64,000 nt of DNA from an uncultured Eggerthellaceae bacterium (lineage in GTDB: Bacteria; Actinomycetota; Coriobacteriia; Coriobacteriales; Eggerthellaceae): positions 53,125-117,124 of the forward strand of contig CAJURX010000006.1 of the NCBI GenBank assembly GCA_910589125.1, read 5' to 3'. The notes under the pieces are model-generated. The model made no database searches. It worked only from the letters and a program-made list of their open reading frames with translations, and was not told where the DNA came from. Both the position numbers and the translations under genes were made by a program. This document shows positions 34,820 through 42,760 of this stretch, one piece after another. The number at the start of each line of letters is the position of its first letter. Positions within the stretch are counted from its first letter, which is position 1.

Positions 34820-36451
34820 CTATTCGAGCGAGAAGACCACAGGATAGAGCGGCTGGCCACCATCCTGCATATCCAGCTCGAGGTCAGGATAGGCATCCTC
34901 TATGCGCTCCTGGAGCGCATCGCGCACCTGGTCTGAGAGATCCTCTCCTGCAAGGAAGGTCATGGTGTCCGCCTCATCTGCATCCATCTTCCCCAAGAGG
35001 TCCATCACCACATCTGCCACCGATGAGCCAACGGCTTCGATGGACCCATCAGCGATGCCGATGACATCCCCGTCCTTGATCGGATTGCCCTCCGCATCCT
35101 TGGAATCCTTGATGGCCACGGTGACCTCACCGGTCTTGACCTCAGCGGCAGCCTCGGTCATGGCTTCCACGTTGCTCTCCAAGGGAGCATCCGGATCAGC
35201 TGCGAACAGGGCAGCGAAGGATTGCGGGACGCTCTTCGTGGGCACGACCCCGCAGTCCTTCTCGCAGAGCGTGCAAGCGCTCTCCGCTGCGAGGATGATG
35301 TTGGAGTTGTTGGGGAGGATGATGACCGCGTCAGCGTTCACGCTCTCAGCGGCATCCAAGAGGTCCTTCGTGGAGGGATTCATGGTCTGACCGCCTGAGA
35401 CGACCACGTCCACCCCCAGGCTCTTCAATATCTTCGCCGTGCCCTCGCCTGCTGCCACGGCGACGAAGCCGAGCGGCTTGCGCTCCTTCGCAGCATCCTC
35501 CGATATCCTCCTCGCGCGATCTTGGGATTGCAGGTCCATGTTATGGATGTGCACCTCTGAGACCTGCCCCCTGTCCAGGAAGTACTTGAGCACCTGATCA
35601 GGGGTGTTGGAGTGCACGTGCACTTTGAACTTGGGAGCAGACCCGACGCACAACTCGCAATCTCCCATGGTCTGGAGGAAGTCGAGCGCCTCTTCGGGAT
35701 CGAGCACATCGGAATCGACGAGGAACTCGTTGCAGTATCGATACTCCGACCCCTCCCAGTCGTTCACCTGCTCTATCTCGACCTTCGGGCCGAAGGCACC
35801 ACCTTGCGTGATGTCCTCGATGACGACCGATGCCCTGCCCAAGAGCGCTGCGGTGAACGAATCCACCAGGATGGCGAGCCCGAAGCCGCCCGCATCCACC
35901 ACGCCGTTCTCCTTCAGCACGGGAAGGAGCTCGGGGGTGCGCTGGACCGAGGCATAACCCTCCGACACGATGGACTCCATGGCCGCATCCGTATCGAGGC
36001 CGGCCTCCTTCGCCGCCTTGGCCGCCTTCGCCATATCGCGCAGCACCGTCAGGATGGTGCCCTCGACCGGCTTGCGCACTGCCTGGAATGCGACCTCTTG
36101 GGACCTCTGGAATGCAGCGAAGATGGCTTCGGTATCCAGGTGCTCGAAGCCCTCCGACCCTTCGCAGAGCCCGCGCAGGATCTGCGAGGTGATCACGCCC
36201 GAATTGCCGCGCGCGCCCATGAGGGCGCCCTGCACGATGGCACGCCGCGCATCCTGCCCATCTGCGCTCGCGGACAGCGCGCGCAGGTTCTTGACGACGC
36301 TCTCTATGGTGAGGGACATGTTGGTGCCAGTATCCCCATCCGGCACAGGGAATACGTTGAGACGGTTGATCTCTTCCTTGCGCTGGGTGAGCGCGGTTGA
36401 AGCACTGGCTATGGCATTCAGTATCTGCGCTGCTTCATATGTCTTCGACAT
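34820..36451 (-). CDS. fakA: Fatty acid kinase catalytic subunit (DAK-type, FakA/YloV)
   Basis: FakA phosphorylates exogenous fatty acids bound to FakB, feeding PlsX/PlsY. The 543-residue product has the N-terminal DhaL-type kinase domain with NVFPVPDGDTGTNM (about 31-45), where the Asp residues bind Mg-ATP, and GARGNSGVI. A middle domain includes CELCVGSAPKFKVHVHSNTP, and a C-terminal region contains GIADGSI. Start: ATG at 36451, with GAGGAG ten bases upstream. It lies downstream of asp23 (88 bases) and upstream of recG, the classical YloU-YloV-RecG order. No fakB is nearby, but plsX is in the same window. Confidence 0.9.
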   Translation of the reverse strand: MSKTYEAAQILNAIASASTALTQRKEEINRLNVFPVPDGDTGTNMSLTIESVVKNLRALSASADGQDARRAIVQGALMGARGNSGVITSQILRGLCEGSEGFEHLDTEAIFAAFQRSQEVAFQAVRKPVEGTILTVLRDMAKAAKAAKEAGLDTDAAMESIVSEGYASVQRTPELLPVLKENGVVDAGGFGLAILVDSFTAALLGRASVVIEDITQGGAFGPKVEIEQVNDWEGSEYRYCNEFLVDSDVLDPEEALDFLQTMGDCELCVGSAPKFKVHVHSNTPDQVLKYFLDRGQVSEVHIHNMDLQSQDRARRISEDAAKERKPLGFVAVAAGEGTAKILKSLGVDVVVSGGQTMNPSTKDLLDAAESVNADAVIILPNNSNIILAAESACTLCEKDCGVVPTKSVPQSFAALFAADPDAPLESNVEAMTEAAAEVKTGEVTVAIKDSKDAEGNPIKDGDVIGIADGSIEAVGSSVADVVMDLLGKMDADEADTMTFLAGEDLSDQVRDALQERIEDAYPDLELDMQDGGQPLYPVVFSLE

Positions 36452-36539
36452 TGAGACGACTCTCCTCTTCGCGTCTGCGCGCTCCTCACCAGATCCGATG
36501 GGACGCAGCGGACGGACATGGGCATCCAAGGCGCCCGGT

Positions 36540-36884
36540 CTACCTCACTCGGATATCCTGCACATGTATCTGCACATCGGTGATGGGCACGCGTGCGTAC
36601 TCATCGAGAGCGAACCGCACCTGATCGGTGAGGTTCTGGGATACGGTCGATATGTTGGTGCCGTACTCGATCACGACATACAGCTCGACCTTGATGCCCT
36701 CATCCTCGGGCGTGACCACGATCCCTCGGCGAAGGCGAGATGCGGGAAGCAGCTTCGCTATCCCATCAGCGGCGTTCGGTGCCGTCATCCCGACGACCCC
36801 GTAGCACTCGAGCGCCGCGTATCCGACGATATCGGCCAGGACATCATTGGCAACGTGCAGCTCTCCAGCGACTTTCTCTGCCAT
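36540..36884 (-). CDS. Asp23/Gls24 family envelope stress protein (YloU)
   Basis: The 114-residue product is a DUF322/Asp23 family member, recognised by the N-terminal GELHVANDVLADIVGYAALECYGVVGM-type pattern and the central GIKVELYVVIEYGTNI. Staphylococcal Asp23 polymerises near the membrane; YloU homologues are regularly paired with FakA, and their precise role is unknown. AAAGGAG lies close to the ATG. It heads the asp23-fakA-recG-rsmD group, divergent from rpmB; a TATACT -10-like element (36982-36987, minus strand) is the best promoter candidate. Confidence 0.88.
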   Translation of the reverse strand: MAEKVAGELHVANDVLADIVGYAALECYGVVGMTAPNAADGIAKLLPASRLRRGIVVTPEDEGIKVELYVVIEYGTNISTVSQNLTDQVRFALDEYARVPITDVQIHVQDIRVR

Positions 36885-37060
36885 GATGCTCCTTTCTTGG
36901 ATGAGCGCCCTTCGCGGGCGTTCGCGGATGTTGATCGATCACATGCCACAAGAGCGCGCATGCGCACGAGCAGCATTCGGTAGTATAGCGCATAGCGCAC
37001 CCGCCTCATGCGCACCCCCGCCCTTTCATGCGAAACATCATGTTCCCTGTTGATCTTTTG

Positions 37061-37069
37061 TGTTATAGT
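37061..37069 (+). promoter_or_regulatory. Extended -10 promoter of rpmB
   Basis: TGTTATAGT on the plus strand gives a TGn-extended -10 (TATAGT at 37064-37069) about 57 bases before the ATG. No -35 at normal spacing is convincing. Confidence 0.55.
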
Positions 37070-37125
37070 TTGCTGCTGCTGTTACAAATCGAACAGGACA
37101 CACCTGCGAAACCATAGGAGCGAAC

Positions 37126-37317
37126 ATGTCCCAAGTATGTGAAATCTGCGGCAAGCACCCGTCATTCGGACACAACGTCAGCCACTCCCACCGCGTGACC
37201 AACCGCGTCTTCCGCCCCAACGTGCAGAAGATCACCATCAAGGATTCCAAGGGCCATGTCCGCAAGGCTCGCGTCTGCACCCGCTGCATGAAGGCCGGCA
37301 AGGTGGAGCGCGCATAG
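37126..37317 (+). CDS. rpmB: 50S ribosomal protein L28
   Basis: The 63-residue product is a zinc-type L28. CEIC (5-8) and CTRC (51-54) are the two cysteine pairs; the core has GHNVSHSHRVTNRVFRPN, the 23S-rRNA-binding stretch. TAGGAG lies 5-6 bases before the ATG. It is monocistronic, on the plus strand among minus-strand genes, with an extended -10 promoter upstream and a very strong terminator downstream. Confidence 0.97.
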   Translation: MSQVCEICGKHPSFGHNVSHSHRVTNRVFRPNVQKITIKDSKGHVRKARVCTRCMKAGKVERA

Positions 37318-37344
37318 GGCACCCCGCTCCTTTAGAGCATCACC

Positions 37345-37384
37345 AACAACAAGGGCTGCAACGAAGGTTGCAGCCCTTGTTGTT
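37345..37384 (+). terminator. Terminator of rpmB
   Basis: An 18-bp perfect stem (AACAACAAGGGCTGCAAC / GTTGCAGCCCTTGTTGTT) with loop GAAG lies 27 bases after the stop. The 3' arm ends in T residues followed by TCTCTA. Confidence 0.93.
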
Positions 37385-37415
37385 TCTCTAGGCGATCCAC
37401 ACGACGATCGCGCAT

Positions 37416-37442
37416 GCGGGCGCAGGCAAGGTGCGCCCCTGC
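37416..37442 (-). repeat. Dispersed palindromic repeat, copy G
   Basis: Minus-strand reading GCAGGGGCGCACCTTGCCTG then CGCCCGC, lying between the convergent rpmB and zinc-ribbon genes. A partial relative (GTGCGCACACGCGGGCGCAA, 37471-37490) follows, and both are preceded by GCGATCCACA, so this small gap looks duplicated. Confidence 0.6.
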
Positions 37443-37506
37443 GATCCACAGCACAGGCGATGACCACGCTGTGCGCACACGCGGGCGCAACCGAAGGACG
37501 ACCCAG

Positions 37507-38226
37507 CTACTCCACGATCATGAGGCGCTTGCAGATGGGGCAGAACGTGATGGGAGCTTGAGAGCGGAGCTCGATCTGGCGACCAGGATCGATGGCTGCG
37601 CGGCAGACGCCGCAACGCCCATCATCCAGACGCCCGATGACGACGGTGCCCAAATGATCTGAGGTGGTCCGATACGCGCGCGCCAGCTCGTCAGTCACCC
37701 CAGAGAGGAGCTCCTCGCGACGCCTCTCCGCATCCGCGATGGATGCCTTCAAGCGACCGCCCTCCTGCTTGAATGACGCCGTGGCCTCTTCTTCGGTGCG
37801 GTCTATGTCTCGCAGGGCACCTGCCGCCTGCGCAGCGAGGTCGGATATCTTGCCCATCTCAGCATCCAGCTGCTCGATCTGCTCAGCGAGGGTCTGCCTG
37901 CGACGGAAGATCCCGTCAAGCTCCTTGGTGCGCGCCTCCACGTTGCGATAGTCGCCGCCCGCTGCCTCGATGGCAGCTTGGACGCCCGCTTCCTTCTTCT
38001 GGAGGGACGCATCCTCGTCCGTGATGCGCGTGCGCTTGCGCTCCGTCTCCTTCTTGAGGGTGGCGATCTTGGAGACCTTGGCTTCCATGGCATCGCGCTT
38101 CTGGCGACATCCCAAGATGATGGCGCGCTGCGGGAGCTCTTCGAGCTCGCGCGTCATATGCATGATGTCGAAATCGGCCTGTTGGGCTGCGAGCAGGGAT
38201 TCTATGTCGAACGGGGTTGCCTGCAT
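37507..38226 (-). CDS. Coiled-coil protein with C-terminal C4 zinc ribbon
   Basis: The 239-residue product matches the C4-type zinc-ribbon family (CT398-like). A long antiparallel coiled coil (about 15-175) is followed by a zinc ribbon whose cysteines are CGVC and CPIC near the C-terminus, ending CKRLMIVE. Family members resemble the coiled-coil proteins that bind RNA polymerase or flagellar/secretion factors in other phyla, but the function in Actinobacteria is unknown. The ATG at 38226 has AAAGGTGG upstream; the earlier reading from 38415 overlaps Nif3 with no site. It follows the Nif3 gene, a recurrent pairing. A TAGAAT (38262-38267) lies in its leader. Confidence 0.8.
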   Translation of the reverse strand: MQATPFDIESLLAAQQADFDIMHMTRELEELPQRAIILGCRQKRDAMEAKVSKIATLKKETERKRTRITDEDASLQKKEAGVQAAIEAAGGDYRNVEARTKELDGIFRRRQTLAEQIEQLDAEMGKISDLAAQAAGALRDIDRTEEEATASFKQEGGRLKASIADAERRREELLSGVTDELARAYRTTSDHLGTVVIGRLDDGRCGVCRAAIDPGRQIELRSQAPITFCPICKRLMIVE

Positions 38227-38338
38227 GGTCCACCTTTCGCCGAGCATTGCATCTGAAAGGTATTCTAGTGCAAAATGCACACCCATGCCGAAGGCGCGGC
38301 CATCCGGCACGCGAAGCTCACAGGCGGTGCCAGACAGC

Positions 38339-39445
38339 TCAGAGGCGGATGCTCTCCGGATATGCCCAGTTCTCGGTCTGGTCCAAGATGATGACATCGC
38401 TCCCGTCCACGCCATATGCCGTCACCGCATCCGCGAGCACGGCCGTCAGGGGGAACTCGCTCACATCATGGCCCAGCTCTATGATGCAGAGCCCCGCACC
38501 TGCGAGCTCCAAGGCGTCGTGATAGCGGACCTCTCCGCAGATGAGGCAATCGATGTCCGCTTCCAGGGCGCGATGCCCCAGATCGGAGGCACTGCCGGTC
38601 GCAGTGACCACGCGCTTCACATTCGCCTCCAAGGGACCCCACACCCGTGGCGCACGACCGAACACGGACGTGCATCGCGCCGCCAGATGCGCCAAGGACT
38701 GCACTGAGCCCTCCTTGGATGACACAGAGCAGACCTGCCCGTATCCGAGCGCTCGACCCCCTCCCAAGGGAGCGAGCACACGACCCTCATAGGCCAGTCC
38801 GAGCAGGTTCGGCAGGATGGCCTGCGCTTGGCGGCTCACATCGAGAGCCGTATGGAAGTCGATGAGCGCGACGCCGTTGCGTATGGCAGCCCACACGCCA
38901 GCGCCTGGATCATCCGCCACGGACCTGCCAGGCGCGAACGACACGGGTGCATGGAGGTACGCAGGGTGATGCGTGAGCAGCACGTTCGCACCTGACCTGG
39001 CAGCCTCTTCGATGGCATCCACCGTGGGATCGAGCGTCACAGCCACCTTCTCCACTACCTGCGATCGATCCCCGACGAGCAGGCCCGTGCGGTCCCATGA
39101 TTCCGCGGTATCGACCGGGAACAGCTTCAGCAGCGATGCCTCCAGGCCACCCACGGTCAGCTGCTTGTCCGTCTTGGCGAGCAGCTTGGCTCCGCGCTTC
39201 ACCAGCGCCTCGGTGGCATTGCTCGCGACCTCAGAGGCGATCTGCGCCGCAGCCCCTGCAGCCTTCGCCGCGATATCCACGGCAACCTCCGCGCCGCTTT
39301 GGGCAGCAGAGCGCGCAGCAGCCTTCGAGGGCTTCGCGCCCTTCGCCGCCTTAGCGGCCTTCGCAGCCTTCTTCCTGAACAGCTTCTCGACCTTCCGCTT
39401 GGCCTTCTTGGAGTCCGCCTTGCCCTTCTTGCTGCTCTTGCCCAT
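38339..39445 (-). CDS. Nif3-like dinuclear-metal protein with H1-like N-terminal tail
   Basis: Residues from about 95 to 368 form a Nif3/YqfO (GTP cyclohydrolase I type 2-related) protein. Metal ligands are visible in LLTHHPAYLHAP, DFHTALDV and LCIIELGHDVSEFP. The family makes hexamers with a dinuclear metal centre; physiological function is unsettled. Residues 1-95 are extra: MGKSSKKGKADSKKAKRKVE and then a Lys/Ala-rich stretch resembling bacterial histone H1-like tails. The tail is really translated, since the best ribosome binding site (AGGAAGGA, 5 bases) is directly before the MGKSSKKGK start. It lies between the PHP gene (41-base gap) and the zinc-ribbon gene. Confidence 0.85.
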   Translation of the reverse strand: MGKSSKKGKADSKKAKRKVEKLFRKKAAKAAKAAKGAKPSKAAARSAAQSGAEVAVDIAAKAAGAAAQIASEVASNATEALVKRGAKLLAKTDKQLTVGGLEASLLKLFPVDTAESWDRTGLLVGDRSQVVEKVAVTLDPTVDAIEEAARSGANVLLTHHPAYLHAPVSFAPGRSVADDPGAGVWAAIRNGVALIDFHTALDVSRQAQAILPNLLGLAYEGRVLAPLGGGRALGYGQVCSVSSKEGSVQSLAHLAARCTSVFGRAPRVWGPLEANVKRVVTATGSASDLGHRALEADIDCLICGEVRYHDALELAGAGLCIIELGHDVSEFPLTAVLADAVTAYGVDGSDVIILDQTENWAYPESIRL

Positions 39446-39486
39446 GAGGATCCTTCCTATCGGATGCGCGCTCTCGCTCTCGCGCT

Positions 39487-40305
39487 TCAGATGTCTAGGG
39501 GAATGCTACGCCTATCGCGCGCCTGCGTGGGCACGGTCACGCAACTGTAACCAGCTGCTTTCATGAGCGCATAGCCACCCATGATGTCCCGCGCCACGTT
39601 CTCGGGCGCATGCGCATCGGTGCCGACGGTGCACGGCACGCCCGCGCGCGCGAACGTGCGCAAGAGGTCGAGCGCCGGGAACGGCTCTGCGCAGGCATAG
39701 TAGGCACCCGAGGTGTTGACCTCGATCATCCGCTCCCCCGCACGCGCCGCCTCCGCCATGCGGTCATAGAGCGGCTGCAGGTCGAAGGAGGGCAGATACC
39801 CGAACTTCTTCGCCAGATCGGGATGCGACATGATGTCGAACCGAAGGGACGCATCAGAAGCGGCATCGCACCACAGATCAACATACCTCCGCCAGATCTC
39901 ATCCGGCGCGCCCGCTTCCTTCCAGCGCCCGCGCTGGGCGGGGTCATCGAAGGGCCACGCATCCACGAAATGCACGGAGCCCAGCATGACGTCGAAGCTG
40001 GCAAGCTCGCTTGGATCGAAGGTGCGGTCCTCATCGCGTCCGAGGTAGTCCATCTCCACGCCATGCAATATCTCCATGTCGGGATATGACGCACGCGCTT
40101 GGAGGACGTCGTGGCGGTAGGCCTCCATGTCCGAGCGCGGCACCGAGAGGTAGCCATCAGGATCGAAGGCGAGAGACAGCGGGAAGTGGTCGGTGAATGC
40201 GAGGGTGCGGATCCCAACGCGCCTGGCCGCTTCCACATACTCTGCGACCGAACCTTCCGCATGCCCGCAGTAGCCGGTATGGCAATGCGTGTTCACGAGT
40301 TCCAT
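39487..40305 (-). CDS. PHP-domain phosphoesterase, histidinol-phosphatase (HisJ) type
   Basis: The 272-residue product is a polymerase-and-histidinol-phosphatase superfamily hydrolase. Metal-binding motifs run in order: NTHCHTGYCGHAEG (about 5-18), FTDHFPL, GVEMDYL, GSVHFVD, MSHPDLAKKFG, EVNTSG and GTDAH. These match HisJ-type histidinol-phosphate phosphatase (EC 3.1.3.15). No other histidine-biosynthesis genes are present, so the substrate may be a different phosphomonoester. It starts one base after the cysteine desulfurase stop, so the two are co-translated. GATGAG just ahead of the ATG is a weak ribosome binding site. Confidence 0.85.
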   Translation of the reverse strand: MELVNTHCHTGYCGHAEGSVAEYVEAARRVGIRTLAFTDHFPLSLAFDPDGYLSVPRSDMEAYRHDVLQARASYPDMEILHGVEMDYLGRDEDRTFDPSELASFDVMLGSVHFVDAWPFDDPAQRGRWKEAGAPDEIWRRYVDLWCDAASDASLRFDIMSHPDLAKKFGYLPSFDLQPLYDRMAEAARAGERMIEVNTSGAYYACAEPFPALDLLRTFARAGVPCTVGTDAHAPENVARDIMGGYALMKAAGYSCVTVPTQARDRRSIPLDI

Positions 40306-40306
40306 C

Positions 40307-41512
40307 TCATCGTCCCCAATCCAACACGGCCGGAACGGCCCTCAAGAACGCCTCTATCTGATCCTCATCGGTGTATCTGCCGAAGGAGATGCGCAGCTCT
40401 GTCTGCGCCTCATCATCGGATATGCCGCATGCGGTGAGCACGCGGCTCGGCTTGAGGGAGCCCGATGAGCACGCGCTGCCCCCCGACACCGCGAATCCGA
40501 GCGAATCGAACCGCAGGACCGCTGTCTGGCTCTCGATGCCATCGATGAGGATGTTCACGATGTTGGGGAGGAAGTCCTGGCTTCCCTCTTCGCACTCCAC
40601 CGTGGGTTGGATGCGGTCGAACGAAGCCAAGCGGGCATAGAGCGCATCGCGCAGCACGCGCAAGCGCGCTGCCTCCGCCTCCACGTCCTCGGTGGCCTTG
40701 CTGGCCGCAGCAGCGAATCCCACCGCACCGCACACGTTCTGGGTGCCGCTGCGCCGTCCCCCCTCCTGGCCACCACCTAGGATGAGCGCTTCGAAGGGCG
40801 TGCGCCTGCGCAGGTACAGAGCGCCGACCCCATAGGGACCGCCCACCTTGTGAGCCGAGAAGGATGCGGCATCCACATCCAGCTCCGAGACGTTCGCGCA
40901 TACCTTCCCCAGCCCCTGCACGGCATCCGTATGGAAGAGGGCCCCGCGCTCGTGCGCAGCATCAGCTAGCTGTCGGATGGCCTGAACGGAACCGAGCTCG
41001 GAGTTGGCCAGCTGGACGCTCACGAGCACCGTCTCATCGCGCAGCGCACCTTGGAGGTCCTGTACGCTGACGAAGCCATCGCGGTCGGGCTTCAGATACG
41101 TGACCTCGAATCCCTGCGCTTCCAAGCGCTTCGCCGGTCGCCTCACCGCAGGATGCTCGATCTGCGTGGTGATGACATGCGGGGTGAACGTGCCCGAGAT
41201 GCGCCGCGCGCGCTCATGCGATGCAGCCTGCGCTATCCCGAAGAGCGCTGCGTCATCGGCCTCGGTGGCACCGGATGTGAAGATGACCTCATCGGGGCGC
41301 GCAGCCCCGATGGATGCCGCTAGGCTGCGCCTGGCATCCTCGAGCGCCTTGAACGCCACGCGTCCAGGAGTGCTGAGCGAATTCGGGTTCGCGTTGTTGA
41401 GGATGGAATCAGGCCCGGCAGCAAGATAGGGCTCCATGGCCGCGAGCGCCTCAGGGATCAAAGGCGCTGTGGCCGCATAGTCGAGGTAGGTGCAGGATGG
41501 CACGCGCATCAC
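40307..41512 (-). CDS. Cysteine desulfurase (NifS/IscS family)
   Basis: This 401-residue PLP enzyme releases sulfur from cysteine for Fe-S clusters or tRNA thiolation. Features: YLDYAATAP at the N-terminus, SGATEADD, the PLP-stacking His in TQIEHPAV, FHTDAVQGLGK, the Schiff-base Lys in SAHKVGGPYG, and the active Cys in SGGSACSSGS. The loop around this Cys is IscS/NifS-like (group I). The start is GTG at 41512, overlapping the rpe stop (GTGA), with an ATG as next codon. No iscU or mnmA is adjacent, so the sulfur acceptor is unknown. Confidence 0.92.
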   Translation of the reverse strand: MMRVPSCTYLDYAATAPLIPEALAAMEPYLAAGPDSILNNANPNSLSTPGRVAFKALEDARRSLAASIGAARPDEVIFTSGATEADDAALFGIAQAASHERARRISGTFTPHVITTQIEHPAVRRPAKRLEAQGFEVTYLKPDRDGFVSVQDLQGALRDETVLVSVQLANSELGSVQAIRQLADAAHERGALFHTDAVQGLGKVCANVSELDVDAASFSAHKVGGPYGVGALYLRRRTPFEALILGGGQEGGRRSGTQNVCGAVGFAAAASKATEDVEAEAARLRVLRDALYARLASFDRIQPTVECEEGSQDFLPNIVNILIDGIESQTAVLRFDSLGFAVSGGSACSSGSLKPSRVLTACGISDDEAQTELRISFGRYTDEDQIEAFLRAVPAVLDWGR

Positions 41513-42180
41513 CGCCCTGCCGCAGCGCGCAGCGCCGCCGGGACCGCACGAGGGTCATCCGCCTTGAAGAACGCGTTGCCGCAGACGATGCAATCCACGC
41601 CCGCATCAGCCACGCGCGCCACCGTGGCCCCTCCGATGCCCCCGTCCACCTGCACCATGATATCCGCACCAGTCGATGCAGCCATCTCCCTGACCGCCGC
41701 TATGCGCTCCTCGGACCCTTCGATGAACGACTGGCCAGAGAATCCCGGCTCCACGCTCATCACGAGCACCATGTCCACCTCACCCATGAAGGGGGCGAGC
41801 AGGCTGATATCCGTCTTCGGCTTCACGGATATGCCCGCACGCGCACCCCCCTCATGGATGGCTGCGATGGCGTCATGCGCCTCTCCCTCTGATACCGCTT
41901 CGATATGGAACGTGACGATATCAGCGCCCGCATCCAGGAACCAAGGGATCTGCCTGCATGGGTTCGACACCATGAGATGCGCATCGATGACCAGAGGCGT
42001 CTGTGGCCTGATGGCGGCAACGAGCGGCACGCCCATCGTGATGTTGGGCACGAAATGCCCATCCATGACATCCACATGCACCCAATCGGCACCCGCTTCT
42101 TCCATCAAGCTGAGCGCACGCCCCATGTCCAGGAAATCCGCGGACAGTATGGACGGCGCGACGAGCAGCTCCTTCGACAC
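41509..42180 (-). CDS. rpe: Ribulose-phosphate 3-epimerase
   Basis: Rpe interconverts ribulose-5-phosphate and xylulose-5-phosphate in the pentose phosphate pathway. The 223-residue TIM barrel shows APSILSADF at the start, HVDVMDGHFVPN (metal His and Asp), DAHLMVSNP, VMSVEPGFSGQ and VDGGI, all family signatures. The start is GTG at 42180 with GGAGGA upstream; the longer reading from 42240 has no site. It heads the rpe-desulfurase-PHP-Nif3-zinc-ribbon run, with a promoter at 42243-42270 and a hairpin in its short leader. Confidence 0.95.
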   Translation of the reverse strand: MSKELLVAPSILSADFLDMGRALSLMEEAGADWVHVDVMDGHFVPNITMGVPLVAAIRPQTPLVIDAHLMVSNPCRQIPWFLDAGADIVTFHIEAVSEGEAHDAIAAIHEGGARAGISVKPKTDISLLAPFMGEVDMVLVMSVEPGFSGQSFIEGSEERIAAVREMAASTGADIMVQVDGGIGGATVARVADAGVDCIVCGNAFFKADDPRAVPAALRAAAGR

Positions 42181-42208
42181 CGCTTCCTCCTCGCTATAGG
42201 CAAAAGGC

Positions 42209-42232
42209 GACCGCATCAGTCGATATGCGGTC
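42209..42232 (-). promoter_or_regulatory. Leader hairpin ahead of rpe
   Basis: An 8-bp perfect stem (GACCGCAT / ATGCGGTC) with an 8-base loop begins only about 4 bases after the inferred start of transcription. On the minus strand it is followed by GCCTTTTGCC. It could stabilise the 5' end or act as an attenuator. Confidence 0.45.
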
Positions 42233-42242
42233 CGCGTCATCT

Positions 42243-42270
42243 ATCATACATACATCGAGCGGTGCATCAA
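42243..42270 (-). promoter_or_regulatory. Promoter of the rpe operon
   Basis: On the minus strand TTGATG (42265-42270), a 16-base spacer and TATGAT (42243-42248) form a good sigma-70-type promoter, about 63 bases before the GTG start. Confidence 0.65.
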
Positions 42271-42285
42271 GGAGCGAAAGCTGAG

Positions 42286-42726
42286 ATGACCATGAATCAT
42301 TCCCACATCTACGCCACTCCCCTCGGACCCGTGCTGATCGAGAGCACGAAGAGCGCCATCTCCCTGGTCAGGTTCGGAGGTGCGCTGGACGCGCAGGAAG
42401 ATGCGCCCGATGCGGTGACGAACGCCTTCGCGGGACAGCTCTTGGAGTACCTCGCAGGAAAGCGGCGCGTGTTCGATGTCGCGCTCGCACTTGCGGGGAG
42501 CAGCTTCCAAGAGGCGGTGTGGGCAGCCATCCAAGACATCCCCTACGGACAGGTGCGCACCTGCACGGATATCGCGAACAGCATAGGACAGCCCACATCT
42601 CGCAGGCAGATCGGCCGGGCCGCTTCCGCCTGCCCCTGCCCGGTCGTCGTGCCCATCCATCGCGTGAGCAGCTTAGATGATGCTCTCTCCGTCCATCTGC
42701 GCGGCATCGAATCAGCAGACGCATGA
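42286..42726 (+). CDS. Alkyltransferase-like (MGMT-fold) protein without the active cysteine
   Basis: The 146-residue product has the fold of O6-alkylguanine-DNA alkyltransferases. FQEAVWAAIQDIPYGQVRTC matches the conserved FQxxVWxxLxxIPxG(ET) region, and TSRRQIGRAAS contains the recognition-helix Arg. The active-site PCHRV is PIHRV (123-127), so the methyl-accepting Cys is Ile124, and the usual C-terminal extension is altered. Alkyltransferase-like proteins with Trp or Ala at this site bind damaged guanines and hand them to nucleotide excision repair; that role is the best inference. AAGGAG is 11 bases before the ATG. It is divergent from rpe and convergent with cydDC. Confidence 0.78.
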   Translation: MTMNHSHIYATPLGPVLIESTKSAISLVRFGGALDAQEDAPDAVTNAFAGQLLEYLAGKRRVFDVALALAGSSFQEAVWAAIQDIPYGQVRTCTDIANSIGQPTSRRQIGRAASACPCPVVVPIHRVSSLDDALSVHLRGIESADA

Positions 42727-42760
42727 GAGAGCGGGCGCGCTCGCGCAGATGAGCCGCCCA

